Positions 50,356 through 59,562 of a stretch of 64,000 bases of DNA are shown piece by piece. The stretch comes from Brevibacterium spongiae (GTDB lineage Bacteria > Actinomycetota > Actinomycetes > Actinomycetales > Brevibacteriaceae): positions 3,162,001 through 3,226,000 of the forward strand of contig NZ_CP093443.1 in assembly GCF_026168515.1 (NCBI RefSeq). Reading direction: 5' to 3'. A model generated the notes under the pieces. The model was not told the origin of the DNA. It ran no database searches and worked only from the letters and a program-made list of their open reading frames with translations. How positions within the stretch are numbered: position 1 is the stretch's first letter; the number at the start of each line of letters is the position of its first letter. The position numbers and the translations under genes were made by a program.

Positions 50356-52851
50356 TCAGCCCCGCACATCCTCTGAGTCGATGTCGGAGCGCAGGCCGCG
50401 CCAGACCGGGTGCCGCAGGCGCCCGGCCTCGGTCAGGCCCGAGAACCGGACCTCCCCGACGAGGTCGGGTCGCACCCAGTGGGCATCTCGCGACTCAGCA
50501 GCCGGCACCGTGAGCGCCGGCGTCTTCCGAGACCGGCGATCGAGACTGGAACGCAGACTCCGCAGGGCGGCCTCGTCGAACCCGGTGCCCACACGCCCCA
50601 GGTAGACGAGGTCGTCGCCGTCGTGGGCGGCGACCAACAATGAGGCGAAGCTGTCAGAGCGTTCGCCTTCTCCGGTCCGCCAGCCGACAATGATGACATC
50701 TCGGGTCGAGGCATGCTTGAGCTTGGCCCAGGTGCGAGTGCGCTTTCCGGGAAGATAGATGCTGTCGGTCCGCTTCGCCATCACCCCTTCGAGGCGAAGC
50801 TTCCGGCTGGATTCGAATGCTGCATCGACGCTGCCTTCAAAAGCATCGGGCACCTGGATGTGGTCACTTTCGGCCACGAGTTCGAACAGACGTTCGCGAC
50901 GTTCCGTGTACGGTTTCCGCAGCAACGAGGATCCGTCGGCATGGAGGACGTCGAAGAGCATGAGGTAAACCGGGGTGCGTCTCCGCTCTCGTTCGACATC
51001 GCTCTCCCGGCTCAACCCCATTCTGCGCTGGAGTCTCCCGAAATCCGGTCTGCTGCCCTGTCCGAGAGCGACGATCTCCCCGTCGAGGACGCAGTCGACA
51101 TCGACACAGTCGACCAACTCGCGAAGCTCCGGATAAGTGCTCGTCATGTCACGACCGTTGCGGCTGGTCAGCTCAACGCTGCCGTTGCGGTCCCCGTCAC
51201 CCGGCTGCACCCTCGCCAGAGCGCGGATGCCGTCCCACTTCATCTCGAAGGCCCAGTCCTCGGCTTCCCTGCGCACGGAATCGATGTCGCCGATGCTCGC
51301 AAGCATCGGAGACAGATCTGTGGGCAGAGCCTCCTTCTTCGATCCGTGATTCGTCGATTCGTCCTCCATGAGGTGGATCATCCAGTTCTTCTCCGGGTCC
51401 TTGTTCGGACCGTGGCCCCCGGTGTTGAACAGTGCGAACCGCCGCACTGCCCCGAGGCCGCCGTCCTCACGCCCGTGGAGGACCGCGATGACCTCCTTGC
51501 CCTCCTGCCACTTCTCGATGTCGCAGGTTCCGGAGTCCCAGATCTCCACGTCGCCGGCTCCGTACTCCCCTTTCGGGATCGTGCCTTCGAAGCTGCCGTA
51601 TTCGAGGGGATGGTCCTCGGTCTGTACCGCCAGGTGGTTCTTCCCCGGGTCCGTCGGCGGCCCCTTCGGCAGGGCCCAGGAGACCAGCACACCGTCGTGT
51701 TCGAGTCGGAAGTCCCAGTGGAGGCTCCTCGCATGGTGTTCCTGGATGACGAAGGTCAGTCCGTCCCCGCTCGTTCCCTGTTTCGCTGGCACGGGTTCGC
51801 TCGTGCGCTTCGGATCCCGTTTGGACCGGTAGACCTCCAGTCGGTCGCGCACGACCTCTGGGGCCTCGTCCGACATCGGGTCGGATTGGGGCTCCGAACC
51901 GGCTCCGGGCTCCGGCGCCGAGGCGGTTCCTCCGACCGCCTCGGCGAGGGGTTCGAGAAGATCCCCGAAGTCGTCCACGCGGTCGAGGACCTCCTCGAAA
52001 CGCACCTGCTCGACCGCGGCCGGATCATCGAACTCGTCCCAGCTGCGGGGAGCGGCGACCATGGGGGTGAAGCGTCCGCGCAGCGAATACGGGGCGACCG
52101 TGGTCTTGGCCGCTGAGTTCTGCGACCAATCGATGAGCACCTTGTTCTCCCGCAGCGTCTTCTTCATCGCCGAGACGATGAGATCGTTGTGGTCGGCCTC
52201 CAGGCTGCGGGCGAGCTCATGGGCGACATCGGAGACCTGCTGCGAGCTCACCGACCCGTCCAGCGGTGCATAGAGGTGGACGCCTTTGGAACCGCTGGTC
52301 ACCGGGTATGCGTCGAGGCCCATGCCCTCGAGCAGTTCGCGGACGAGCTGAGCCACCTCGATGCAGTCGGCCAGGCCGCGACCGGGGCCCGGATCGAGGT
52401 CGAAGACCATCCGGTCGGGGAAGCGGGTCTCCGAATCGATCGTTCCGGGGTCCTTCGCTCCGGCGCGCACCGTCCACTGCGGCACATGGATCTCGAGCGC
52501 GGCCATCTGAGTGAGGTAGGTCAGCGTCGCGAGATCGTTGACCAAGGGGTAGCGTTTGGTGCCGGTGCTGTGTCGGATCGCGCGCGAGCGGATCCATGAC
52601 GGGGCGGATTCGGGCAGGTTCTTCTCGAAGAACACGTCCCCGGGGTCATCGGGAGTGCCGACCCCGTCGACCCAGCGTTTGCGTGTGGCGATCCGGTCCC
52701 GAGCATGACGGATGAGATGCGGCGCGATGGTGGCGCAGTAGTCGAGGATCTCACCCTTGGTCGTCTTGGTCTCCGGGTAGAGGACCTTGTTCAGATTGCT
52801 CAATGTCAGTCGATGGCCCTCGACCGTGACCTTCTGCTCGTGACGTGCCAC
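50356..52851 (-). CDS. ligD: ATP-dependent DNA ligase D (polymerase-phosphoesterase-ligase)
   Basis: 831 residues from GTG 52851 (GAGGAGG 7 nt upstream). Order is polymerase, 3'-phosphoesterase, ligase, as in mycobacteria. Polymerase: KVLYPETKTTKGEILDYC, FEKNLPESAPSW, MVFDLDPGPGRGLADC (catalytic Asp pair), TSGSKGVHLYAPL and IDWSQN. Phosphoesterase: HHARSLHWDFRLEHDG, EGTIPKGEYGAGDVEIWD. Ligase: EMKWDGIRALARV with adenylated Lys, VLDGEIVAL, and WAKLKHASTRDVIIVGW. Repairs double-strand breaks by non-homologous end joining with Ku, which is not in the window. Repair in spores or non-growing cells is the usual role. Confidence 0.96.
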   Translation of the reverse strand: MARHEQKVTVEGHRLTLSNLNKVLYPETKTTKGEILDYCATIAPHLIRHARDRIATRKRWVDGVGTPDDPGDVFFEKNLPESAPSWIRSRAIRHSTGTKRYPLVNDLATLTYLTQMAALEIHVPQWTVRAGAKDPGTIDSETRFPDRMVFDLDPGPGRGLADCIEVAQLVRELLEGMGLDAYPVTSGSKGVHLYAPLDGSVSSQQVSDVAHELARSLEADHNDLIVSAMKKTLRENKVLIDWSQNSAAKTTVAPYSLRGRFTPMVAAPRSWDEFDDPAAVEQVRFEEVLDRVDDFGDLLEPLAEAVGGTASAPEPGAGSEPQSDPMSDEAPEVVRDRLEVYRSKRDPKRTSEPVPAKQGTSGDGLTFVIQEHHARSLHWDFRLEHDGVLVSWALPKGPPTDPGKNHLAVQTEDHPLEYGSFEGTIPKGEYGAGDVEIWDSGTCDIEKWQEGKEVIAVLHGREDGGLGAVRRFALFNTGGHGPNKDPEKNWMIHLMEDESTNHGSKKEALPTDLSPMLASIGDIDSVRREAEDWAFEMKWDGIRALARVQPGDGDRNGSVELTSRNGRDMTSTYPELRELVDCVDVDCVLDGEIVALGQGSRPDFGRLQRRMGLSRESDVERERRRTPVYLMLFDVLHADGSSLLRKPYTERRERLFELVAESDHIQVPDAFEGSVDAAFESSRKLRLEGVMAKRTDSIYLPGKRTRTWAKLKHASTRDVIIVGWRTGEGERSDSFASLLVAAHDGDDLVYLGRVGTGFDEAALRSLRSSLDRRSRKTPALTVPAAESRDAHWVRPDLVGEVRFSGLTEAGRLRHPVWRGLRSDIDSEDVRG

Positions 52852-53044
52852 TGAGCACCTCCTCTGTGCACCGTTCGGGCTCATACCCAAGATCGTCCTT
52901 TCACGGTAGTCGGAGACCGCCATGGGCAACAGGGGGTGCGAGATCGCCCGACCTCCCGCATCTGCGAGCGCCCGATCCTCACCACAGGTGGCCGAGTATC
53001 CGCGCCACAGCCAGGAGCGCCGCGATGACGAAAGCTGACCCCTC

Positions 53045-53073
53045 TTGTCGGGGTGTCCGAACGGGGTTAGATT
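53045..53073 (+). promoter_or_regulatory. Promoter of the molybdenum hydroxylase operon
   Basis: TTGTCG (53045-53050), 17 nt, TAGATT (53068-53073), 35 nt before the ATG at 53109. Confidence 0.5.
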
Positions 53074-53108
53074 GGCCGGACGTCGACAACGCTGTCTGGA
53101 GGGCCCTC

Positions 53109-53621
53109 ATGGGACACTCGCTGCACCTCACCGTCGACGGCCAGGAGCACACCCTGGTCGTGGATTCCCGAACCACCCTTCTCGATGCCCTGCGGGACAG
53201 GTTGGGGGTGATGTCTGCGAAGAAGGGCTGCGACCACGGCCAATGCGGGGCCTGCACCGTCCTCGTCGACGGCCGTCGGCTCAACTCCTGCCTCGCGCTC
53301 GCGCTCACCCACAACGGTGCCGAGGTCACGACCGCCGACGGTCTGGCTCCCGAAGGCGAACTCTCGCCCTTGCATCGGGCGTTCCTCGCCCTCGACGCAT
53401 TTCAGTGCGGATACTGCACCCCGGGGCAGGTGTGCTCGGCCGCCGGTATGCTGGCCGAGGCCGCCGACGACGCTCCGAGCGTGGTCACCGAAGATCTCGA
53501 AGGGCCCGTGGAGCTGTCCGAGGAGGAGATCCGCGAGCGGATGAGCGGCAACCTCTGTCGCTGCGGAGCCTACGTCAACATCGTCGCGGCCGTGAGCCGA
53601 GCCGCAGAGGAGTCACGATGA
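53109..53621 (+). CDS. Aldehyde oxidoreductase/xanthine dehydrogenase family, [2Fe-2S] subunit (PaoA type)
   Basis: 170 residues from ATG 53109 (GGAGGG upstream). N-terminal plant-type ferredoxin: [20 protein letters not shown] with four Cys, and a C-terminal four-helix domain with [14 protein letters not shown] and [12 protein letters not shown] for the second cluster. Short N-terminus with no Tat signal, so cytoplasmic, unlike E. coli PaoA. It passes electrons from the molybdenum site to FAD. Coupled by ATGA overlap to the FAD subunit gene; order S-M-L matches paoABC. Confidence 0.95.
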   Translation: MGHSLHLTVDGQEHTLVVDSRTTLLDALRDRLGVMSAKKGCDHGQCGACTVLVDGRRLNSCLALALTHNGAEVTTADGLAPEGELSPLHRAFLALDAFQCGYCTPGQVCSAAGMLAEAADDAPSVVTEDLEGPVELSEEEIRERMSGNLCRCGAYVNIVAAVSRAAEESR

Positions 53622-54652
53622 ACCCCTTCGACTACGAACGCGCCGCCGATGCCGCCGGAGCCGTCACGACTGTCACCGATCGTCCCGATGCGGTGTTCCT
53701 GGCCGGAGGCACGAACCTCGTCGATCATCTCAAACTCGGAGTCGCAGAACCCGACCTCGTCGTCGACATCAACCGCCTCGAGCTCACGGAGGTCGAGGCG
53801 CTCGACGACGGAGGCCTGCGGATCGGTGCGATGGTGCGCAACAGCGACGCCGCCGCCGACCCGCGCATCAGACGCGACTACCCGATGCTCTCACGTGCCC
53901 TGCTCTCCGGTGCCTCCGGTCAGCTGCGCAACGCGGCCACGATGGGCGGCAACCTGCTGCAGCGCACCCGGTGCGTGTACTTCCAGGACACGACTACCCC
54001 CTGCAACAAACGCGAACCCGGCTCCGGCTGCTCAGCCATCGGCGGCTACACCCGCTACCACGCGATCCTCGGTGCCTCAGCGGACTGCGTGGCGACGCAT
54101 CCCTCGGATATGGCGGTCGCTCTGACCGCACTCGACGCCGTGGTCGTCGTCCTCGGTGCCTCCGGTGAGCGCCGGATCCCGGTCACCGAGCTCCACCGGC
54201 TGCCCGGCGACCGTCCCGAGCAGGACACGGTCCTCGAACACGGGGAGCTCATCACGGCGCTCGAGCTCCCTCCCCCACGGCCCGGCGCCGCGACGTATCG
54301 GAAGATCCGCGATCGCGCGTCCTACGCTTTCGCTCTCGTCTCCGTCGCGGCCCGGGTTGACGTCGACGCCTCGGGACCGGCACCGATCATCCGTGAGGCC
54401 GCGATCGCCCTCGGCGGAGTCGCACACAAACCCTGGCGTGCACGCGCCGCCGAGGCGGTGCTGCGTGGCGCGGAACCGACTGCCGAGACGTTCCTGGCAG
54501 CTGCCGACGCCGAGCTCGAGACCGCCGAACCCCTCGAGGGCAACAGCTTCAAGGTTCCGATGACCCGCGGAGCGATCACCACCGTGCTCGCCGAGCTCAC
54601 CGGAGCGTCGGAAGCCCTGCCGGAGACGACCACGGAGGACACTCATGAGTGA
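53618..54652 (+). CDS. FAD/[4Fe-4S] subunit of molybdenum hydroxylase (PaoB type)
   Basis: 344 residues, ATG 53618 with AGAGGAG upstream. PCMH-type FAD fold: [53 protein letters not shown], then [21 protein letters not shown]. The Cys residues in RTRCVYF, TPCNKRE, GSGCSA and ADCVAT match the extra loop that binds a [4Fe-4S] cluster in PaoB/HcrB-like subunits. That marks this as an aldehyde/aromatic-aldehyde oxidoreductase rather than xanthine dehydrogenase. ATG of the next gene overlaps by 8 nt. Confidence 0.93.
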   Translation: MNPFDYERAADAAGAVTTVTDRPDAVFLAGGTNLVDHLKLGVAEPDLVVDINRLELTEVEALDDGGLRIGAMVRNSDAAADPRIRRDYPMLSRALLSGASGQLRNAATMGGNLLQRTRCVYFQDTTTPCNKREPGSGCSAIGGYTRYHAILGASADCVATHPSDMAVALTALDAVVVVLGASGERRIPVTELHRLPGDRPEQDTVLEHGELITALELPPPRPGAATYRKIRDRASYAFALVSVAARVDVDASGPAPIIREAAIALGGVAHKPWRARAAEAVLRGAEPTAETFLAAADAELETAEPLEGNSFKVPMTRGAITTVLAELTGASEALPETTTEDTHE

Positions 54653-56717
54653 CCTGCTCACGACCACGTCCGTCGGCACGCACCAGGTGCGCCTCGACGG
54701 ACCCGACAAGGTGCGTGGACGCGCCCCCTACGCCTACGAACACCCCCTGACCGATCCTCTCTACCTCTACCCCCTGCAGGCGGGGATCGCCCGCGGACGC
54801 ACAGCGCACATCGATGTCTCCGCGGCGGAAGCAGCCGAGGGGGTGGTGTACGTGCTCACCGCCGACAACGCACCCGAGCTGGCGAGCACCGATGACGGCG
54901 AACTCGCGATCCTGCGCTCTGCTGAGATCGGATTCCGCGGCCAGTACCTCGGCGCTGTCATCGCGACCACCCCCGAGCGGGCCCGCCACGCGGCAGGCCT
55001 CGTCGAGATCACCTATGTGCAGGACGATCACGACGTCGAGCTGCGCGAGGATCACCCTGCTTCCCGGGAACCGGAGTCGGGCAGCGGGGATGTGCGCACA
55101 GGCGATGTCGACACAGCCCTCGCTGAGGCGGCCGTATCCATCGATGAGCGCTACAGCACCCCCATGGAGCACAACAATCCCATGGAACCGCATACCACCG
55201 TCGCCCTCTGGGACGGAGACGAACTGACCCTGTGGACCTCGACGCAGGGCGTGCACCCCGCACGCGCGACATTGGCGCCGATCCTCGGGGTGGAGCAGGA
55301 GAAGATCCGCATCATCTCCCCGCACGTCGGCGGCGGCTTCGGCTCCAAGGGCCTCCCCCACGCGGATATGATGCTCGCTGCCCTCGCGGCACAGGCGGTG
55401 CCGGGTCGACCCGTGAAATATGCCGTGACCCGGCAGCAGATGTTCTCGATCACCGGCTATCGAGCTCCGACCCTGCAGCACATCCGTCTGGGCGCGAGAG
55501 CCGACGGCACGCTCACGGCCTTCGCTTATGATGCGATCTCCATGTCCTCGCAGACTAAGGAGTTCCCCGAGGAGTCGACGAAGCCGGGCCGCATGATGTA
55601 CGCAGGCGACAACCGCCGCCTCACCCAGCGAGTGGTTCCGCTCGACGTGCCGGTGCCCTCCTGGATGCGTGCTCCCGGCGAGGCTTCAGGCATGGTCGGA
55701 CTCGAAATCGCCATGGACGAACTCGCAGTGGCCGCCGGCCTCGACCCCATCGAGCTGCGGGTGCGCAATGACCCGACCACGGACCCGGACACCGGGCTGC
55801 CGTTCAACCAGCGCCGCCTCGTCGACTGTCTGCGAGAAGGAGCAGACCGTTTCGGTTGGGAGAAGCGGAATCCGCAGCCGCGCACGCGTCAGGAGAACGG
55901 CTGGTTCGTCGGCATGGGCGTGGCCTCTGCGACCTACCCGGCAGGCAGACAGCCGGGCTCTGTCGCGCGGATCCGCCGCACTCCCGAAGGCTTTGAGGTC
56001 TCGATCGGTGCCGCCGATCTGGGCACCGGGACGTGGACCGTCCTGTCTCAGACTGCCGCGGACGCTCTCGGAGTTCCCATCGGGCAAGTAGATCTGCGGA
56101 TCGGCGACACCGCGCTGCCGAACGCGACCGTGGCCGGCGGATCCACGGGTTTGGCGAGTTGGAGCACGGCGATCGTCGCCGCAGCCCAGGAGCTCCGTTC
56201 CGAGCACGGAGCCGATCCTGCCATCGGCGCCGAGGCCCATGGTGAGGCCGAGGCCAATCCCGCGGCGGAGAAGTTCGCCCTGCACTCTTTCGGCGCCCAT
56301 TTCGCCGAGGTCCGCATCCAGCCGACCACCGGTGAGATCCGACTCGACCGCATGTTCGGCATGTTCTCCGCCGGGCGGATCGTCAACCCGAGCACCGCAC
56401 GCTCACAGCTCATCGGCGGCATGACCATGGGCGTCGGGATGGCTCTGCATGAGAAGGGCGAGCTCGACCCGCGCTTCGGTCACGTAGTCAACCACGACCT
56501 CGCGGAGTATCACGTTCCCGTCAACGCAGACATCACCGACATCGAGGCAGATTGGCTCGACGAGAAGGACCCGCAGGCCGGTCCCATCGGCGCGCGCGGC
56601 GTCGGTGAGATCGGCATCGTCGGTGCCGCAGCCGCGATCGCGAACGCCGCCTTCAACGCCACCGGAGTCCGAGTCCGCGATCTGCCGATCTTCGGCGACG
56701 CGTTCCTGCCGTCGTGA
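54645..56717 (+). CDS. Molybdenum-binding large subunit (PaoC type)
   Basis: 690 residues, shorter than the 730-770 usual but with complete motifs. Aldehyde-oxidase N-domain with [33 protein letters not shown]; molybdopterin site [12 protein letters not shown] near residue 228; [36 protein letters not shown]; and [20 protein letters not shown] with the catalytic Glu of GVGE near residue 655. Acts with the two smaller subunits in the cytoplasm to oxidise aldehydes to acids. Molybdenum cofactor probably carries cytosine dinucleotide, since a MocA-like enzyme is encoded next. An XdhC/PaoD chaperone is not seen here. Confidence 0.94.
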   Translation: MSDLLTTTSVGTHQVRLDGPDKVRGRAPYAYEHPLTDPLYLYPLQAGIARGRTAHIDVSAAEAAEGVVYVLTADNAPELASTDDGELAILRSAEIGFRGQYLGAVIATTPERARHAAGLVEITYVQDDHDVELREDHPASREPESGSGDVRTGDVDTALAEAAVSIDERYSTPMEHNNPMEPHTTVALWDGDELTLWTSTQGVHPARATLAPILGVEQEKIRIISPHVGGGFGSKGLPHADMMLAALAAQAVPGRPVKYAVTRQQMFSITGYRAPTLQHIRLGARADGTLTAFAYDAISMSSQTKEFPEESTKPGRMMYAGDNRRLTQRVVPLDVPVPSWMRAPGEASGMVGLEIAMDELAVAAGLDPIELRVRNDPTTDPDTGLPFNQRRLVDCLREGADRFGWEKRNPQPRTRQENGWFVGMGVASATYPAGRQPGSVARIRRTPEGFEVSIGAADLGTGTWTVLSQTAADALGVPIGQVDLRIGDTALPNATVAGGSTGLASWSTAIVAAAQELRSEHGADPAIGAEAHGEAEANPAAEKFALHSFGAHFAEVRIQPTTGEIRLDRMFGMFSAGRIVNPSTARSQLIGGMTMGVGMALHEKGELDPRFGHVVNHDLAEYHVPVNADITDIEADWLDEKDPQAGPIGARGVGEIGIVGAAAAIANAAFNATGVRVRDLPIFGDAFLPS

Positions 56718-57373
56718 GCGGCGAGACCGGGTCGACTCCTCCCAAACGACCCGTCCCCGGTCCCCCGAGAGGGCTCGTCCTCGCCGCCGGAGCGGGGCGA
56801 CGCCTCGGCCGAGGGCCGAAGGCACTGCTGGTGCGAATGGATGGGCTCACCCTGGTGGAGTCGATGGTCCTCGCCCTGCTCGACGGTGGCTGCCGGGACG
56901 TCACAGTCGTCACCGGAGCCTGCAGCGAGCAGGTTGCGAGCCTGCTGGGCGGGTGTGACCGCGTGTCCGTCGCGTTCAACCCTGACTGGTCTTCGGGTAT
57001 GGGTTCCTCGCTGCGCCGCGGCCTGCAGGCGATCGGCCCCGGACCCGACGTCATGGTCACACCTGTGGACCGTCCCGGAATCTGTGCGGCGGAAGTCGCT
57101 CGTCTCATCGCCGCCCATCGTCCCCGAGCGATCACCGCTGCGGGCCACTGTGATGCGAACGGGTCGCTGCACCGCGGTCACCCTGTGCTCTTCGACGAGA
57201 GCTGGACGAGCCGGGCGGCTGCCGCCGCGCACGGCGACGTCGGTGCCCGCGACCTGCTCGCGACGCACAGAGCTGTCGTCGACCTCGTCGACTGCTCCGA
57301 CCTCGACGACGGGGCCGATGTCGATGTGCCCAAGGACCTGCACAGGCTGACAGTCGTCAGTTCTCGCGATTAG
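56714..57373 (+). CDS. MocA-like molybdenum cofactor cytidylyltransferase
   Basis: 219 residues, GTG overlapping the large-subunit stop by 4 nt. NTP-transferase motifs: GLVLAAGAGRRLGRGPKALL (nucleotide loop), VVTGACSEQVASLLGGCDRV, NPDWSSGMGSSLRRGLQAI, VTPVDRPGICAAEV with the metal Asp of P-V-D, GHPVLFDESW, and GADVDVPKDLHRL at the end. Converts the pterin cofactor to its cytosine dinucleotide form for insertion into the preceding hydroxylase. Purine nucleotidyl transfer (MobA) is excluded by the operon and by the MocA-type GHP block. Confidence 0.9.
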   Translation: MSGETGSTPPKRPVPGPPRGLVLAAGAGRRLGRGPKALLVRMDGLTLVESMVLALLDGGCRDVTVVTGACSEQVASLLGGCDRVSVAFNPDWSSGMGSSLRRGLQAIGPGPDVMVTPVDRPGICAAEVARLIAAHRPRAITAAGHCDANGSLHRGHPVLFDESWTSRAAAAAHGDVGARDLLATHRAVVDLVDCSDLDDGADVDVPKDLHRLTVVSSRD

Positions 57374-57436
57374 CTCTGGGTTGTCGGGAGCAACTCGGCC
57401 GGAGGCGCCCTGAAGTGCTGTGAGCAGAGTCGGGTC

Positions 57437-58147
57437 TCAAAGAAGGCTCTGCATAAAGCTGCTGAAGCCTCCCTCCGCGCGTCCCTCCAGACGGGCCGAG
57501 GTGAGAACCCGGCAGGTGTCGGTGCGTCTCACGTTTCCCCCCGCGGCGAGCACGGCAGCAACAGTTGCGGCATCTTCGCCGAGTGGCAGCTGAGGCATGC
57601 CGCCGATGATGTTGAGATACGAGCCTCGAATGCCCAGGTTCGCGCCGAACACGTGGGGATGGTCCTCAAGTAACGTGTGGTGAGAGTGCCATTTCGCGAT
57701 CAGCGCTGCCGACCCGGTATCAGGTCGAGGCGACACCGTGCCGACCAGGCAGTCGCTTCCGGCTTCCGCCATGGCAAGGTGCGTCGTCAGCCAGTGGGTG
57801 GGAACTCTGCTGTCCGCATCGGTGAACGCAATCCATGTCAGGTCGAAGTTGACATCGCGATCAGCTTCAGCCGTCTGCTTGAAATGGTTCCAGGCGAAAT
57901 TCCGGGCACTGCCCACGTTCTTGAACGTCGTCTCAAGTAGCGTGACTTGTGAATGCTGTTCGGCGAAGTCTGCGACGCGACTCACCGTCTCGTCGGTACA
58001 GGCGTCGGCCACGACGAGGATTCGAGTGGAGGATTGCGCGAACCCGTCAGGGAGCTGAGCACCCGCTTGGGCCACCGAGTCGAGACAGCCGAGGATCTCG
58101 TCTTGTTCATTGTGAGCCGGGATGACGATGCCCAGGTGCGTGATCAC
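57437..58147 (-). CDS. Glycosyltransferase family 2 (small GT-A)
   Basis: 236 residues, GTG sharing GTGA with the upstream stop. GT-A: THLGIVIPAHNEQDEILGCL, VVADACTDETVSRV, GSARNFAWNHF, WIAFTDADSRVPTHWL (DAD metal site), then GANLGIRGSYLNIIGGMPQLPLGEDAAT (acceptor side, quoted in parts), and RLEGRAEGGFSSFM. It matches the GT2 encoded with PIG-L/NodS-like proteins in several Proteobacteria and actinobacteria. The acceptor is unknown; with a deacetylase and methyltransferase in one protein next door, a small N-acyl-glycan or glycolipid is likely. Confidence 0.85.
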   Translation of the reverse strand: MITHLGIVIPAHNEQDEILGCLDSVAQAGAQLPDGFAQSSTRILVVADACTDETVSRVADFAEQHSQVTLLETTFKNVGSARNFAWNHFKQTAEADRDVNFDLTWIAFTDADSRVPTHWLTTHLAMAEAGSDCLVGTVSPRPDTGSAALIAKWHSHHTLLEDHPHVFGANLGIRGSYLNIIGGMPQLPLGEDAATVAAVLAAGGNVRRTDTCRVLTSARLEGRAEGGFSSFMQSLL

Positions 58148-59562
58148 TCAACGGCTTCCGCAGGGAGGAAATCGTCAGTTTTGTCCACCGTCACGATATC
58201 GAGACGATACTCGGCCTCGGAGCGAAAATCGGTCCGCATTCGGGGCCAGTAGTCCAGGCACGCGTCATGGACTTCATCGGCGGTCAGAGGCCAATCTTCG
58301 ATGTCACCCTTCCAATGACAGAGAACGAGCACAAAGCGCGATGGGGTTGATTCATCAATGCGCTCCAACGTTCGTTGCAGCTGTGCACGTGTCAGATAGA
58401 AGCCGGTCTCTGAGAGGACGACGCAGTCGAAATGCCCTTCGGGCCATTCGTATGGGACAGTGGCGTGCAGGAAGGCTATTTCGGTTGCAGTGGTCGTGTG
58501 CAGACGTTTCGCTGTTTTCAGCGCCTCGCAGCTGGCATCGACAGCTGTCACTCTGACGCTGTAAGCGGCAAGCTCTCGGGTCAAAGCGCCGACTGAACAA
58601 CCGATCTCGAGAATGTGGGAAAACGAGGTCGACGGGAGGTGGGACACAAGGGTCTCGCGTTTGGCGATTTCGTATTCGGACTCCCACACCGTCCACGGAT
58701 CACTGCGTTCTCTGTGCACATCATCGAACACCGCCGACGCAGTGGACGCATCATTGATCGGTCTGCCTATTCCCTCCTGACCATAGCCGGCCGATGCCTC
58801 ACCGGATCTGAAATCCGTGATCACGAAGGTATCGTGGCTCCGGATGAAGTGTTCCAAATGGGCGCTGGTGAGGATCGCTTCGTCCCCGTGCTGATCCGAC
58901 AGCGCTTCGGTCTGCGACGGGTAACACGCGAGCAGAGCATTTCGATCAAGACCTTGAGGGTCAGGTAAGATTGCCCAGGCCTGCCAGCGAGGGTCTGTGG
59001 GAGCAGCCCAGTGCCAGAACCAGATGGGATATTCGAGCACTACGGCATAATGTGATCGCCCGATGTCCAGCGCCGCGGCGCCCACCGCCTCGTGGTCACA
59101 GTGCCCATCCCGGCTGTAAGGCGCAACGAGTGTCACCGGCCCATGTGATCGTGCGATCTCCTGTCGGATCACGTCTCTGATCTGGCTTGAATATTCGGGC
59201 AGCTGACCGTCGGGCAGATCGAGAAAACGACTGGAGTGCGCCTTGTCGAAGGTGCTCAGCGCACGATCGAACTCCTCCAGACGGATGCTTTTGAGCTGAT
59301 CGCCGGTATACGTCGGCGACTCAGGGTGCGATTTCTCGCCTGCGCTGAAGAGTAGGACTTTCAGCTGGCAGCTCCACTCATCGGCACGTGCGAGCAGCGC
59401 AGCGGCTCCCAGCGCTTCATCGTCTGGGTGTGCGGCAAGGACGATGATGGTTCCGCCTCTGGCGATTGTGCTCTCTGGAACCGCCGGAAGATCAAGGGCA
59501 CCCGCCTGCACCCAGGCATCTTCTCTGGTGCTGCGGTCTTGGTGGCTAAACCTCATCGACAT
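58144..59562 (-). CDS. PIG-L deacetylase fused to NodS-like SAM methyltransferase
   Basis: 472 residues from ATG 59562; it overlaps the acyl-CoA dehydrogenase-like gene end by 17 nt. N-terminal PIG-L/LmbE domain: VLAAHPDDEALGAAALL with HPDDE at residues 45-49, SRFLDLPDGQLP and RDGHCDHEAVGAAA, the zinc site of GlcNAc-type deacetylases. C-terminal NodS-like methyltransferase: ILEIGCSVGALTRELAAY near residue 310, VTAVDAS, FDCVVLSETGFYL and HWKGDIEDWPLTADEVHD. NodS N-methylates a deacetylated chitooligosaccharide. De-N-acylation then N-methylation of an amino sugar is inferred. Confidence 0.87.
   Translation of the reverse strand: MSMRFSHQDRSTREDAWVQAGALDLPAVPESTIARGGTIIVLAAHPDDEALGAAALLARADEWSCQLKVLLFSAGEKSHPESPTYTGDQLKSIRLEEFDRALSTFDKAHSSRFLDLPDGQLPEYSSQIRDVIRQEIARSHGPVTLVAPYSRDGHCDHEAVGAAALDIGRSHYAVVLEYPIWFWHWAAPTDPRWQAWAILPDPQGLDRNALLACYPSQTEALSDQHGDEAILTSAHLEHFIRSHDTFVITDFRSGEASAGYGQEGIGRPINDASTASAVFDDVHRERSDPWTVWESEYEIAKRETLVSHLPSTSFSHILEIGCSVGALTRELAAYSVRVTAVDASCEALKTAKRLHTTTATEIAFLHATVPYEWPEGHFDCVVLSETGFYLTRAQLQRTLERIDESTPSRFVLVLCHWKGDIEDWPLTADEVHDACLDYWPRMRTDFRSEAEYRLDIVTVDKTDDFLPAEAVE

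Noticed and set aside
49212-50513. 433-residue frame on + from GTG 49212 at leaderless distance from TAGTCT
   Set aside because: Arg/His-rich shadow; the DUF418 frame starting 10 nt later has membrane helices and domain motifs.
50713-52116. 467-residue frame on + opposite ligD
   Set aside because: No family features; ligD motifs occupy the other strand throughout.
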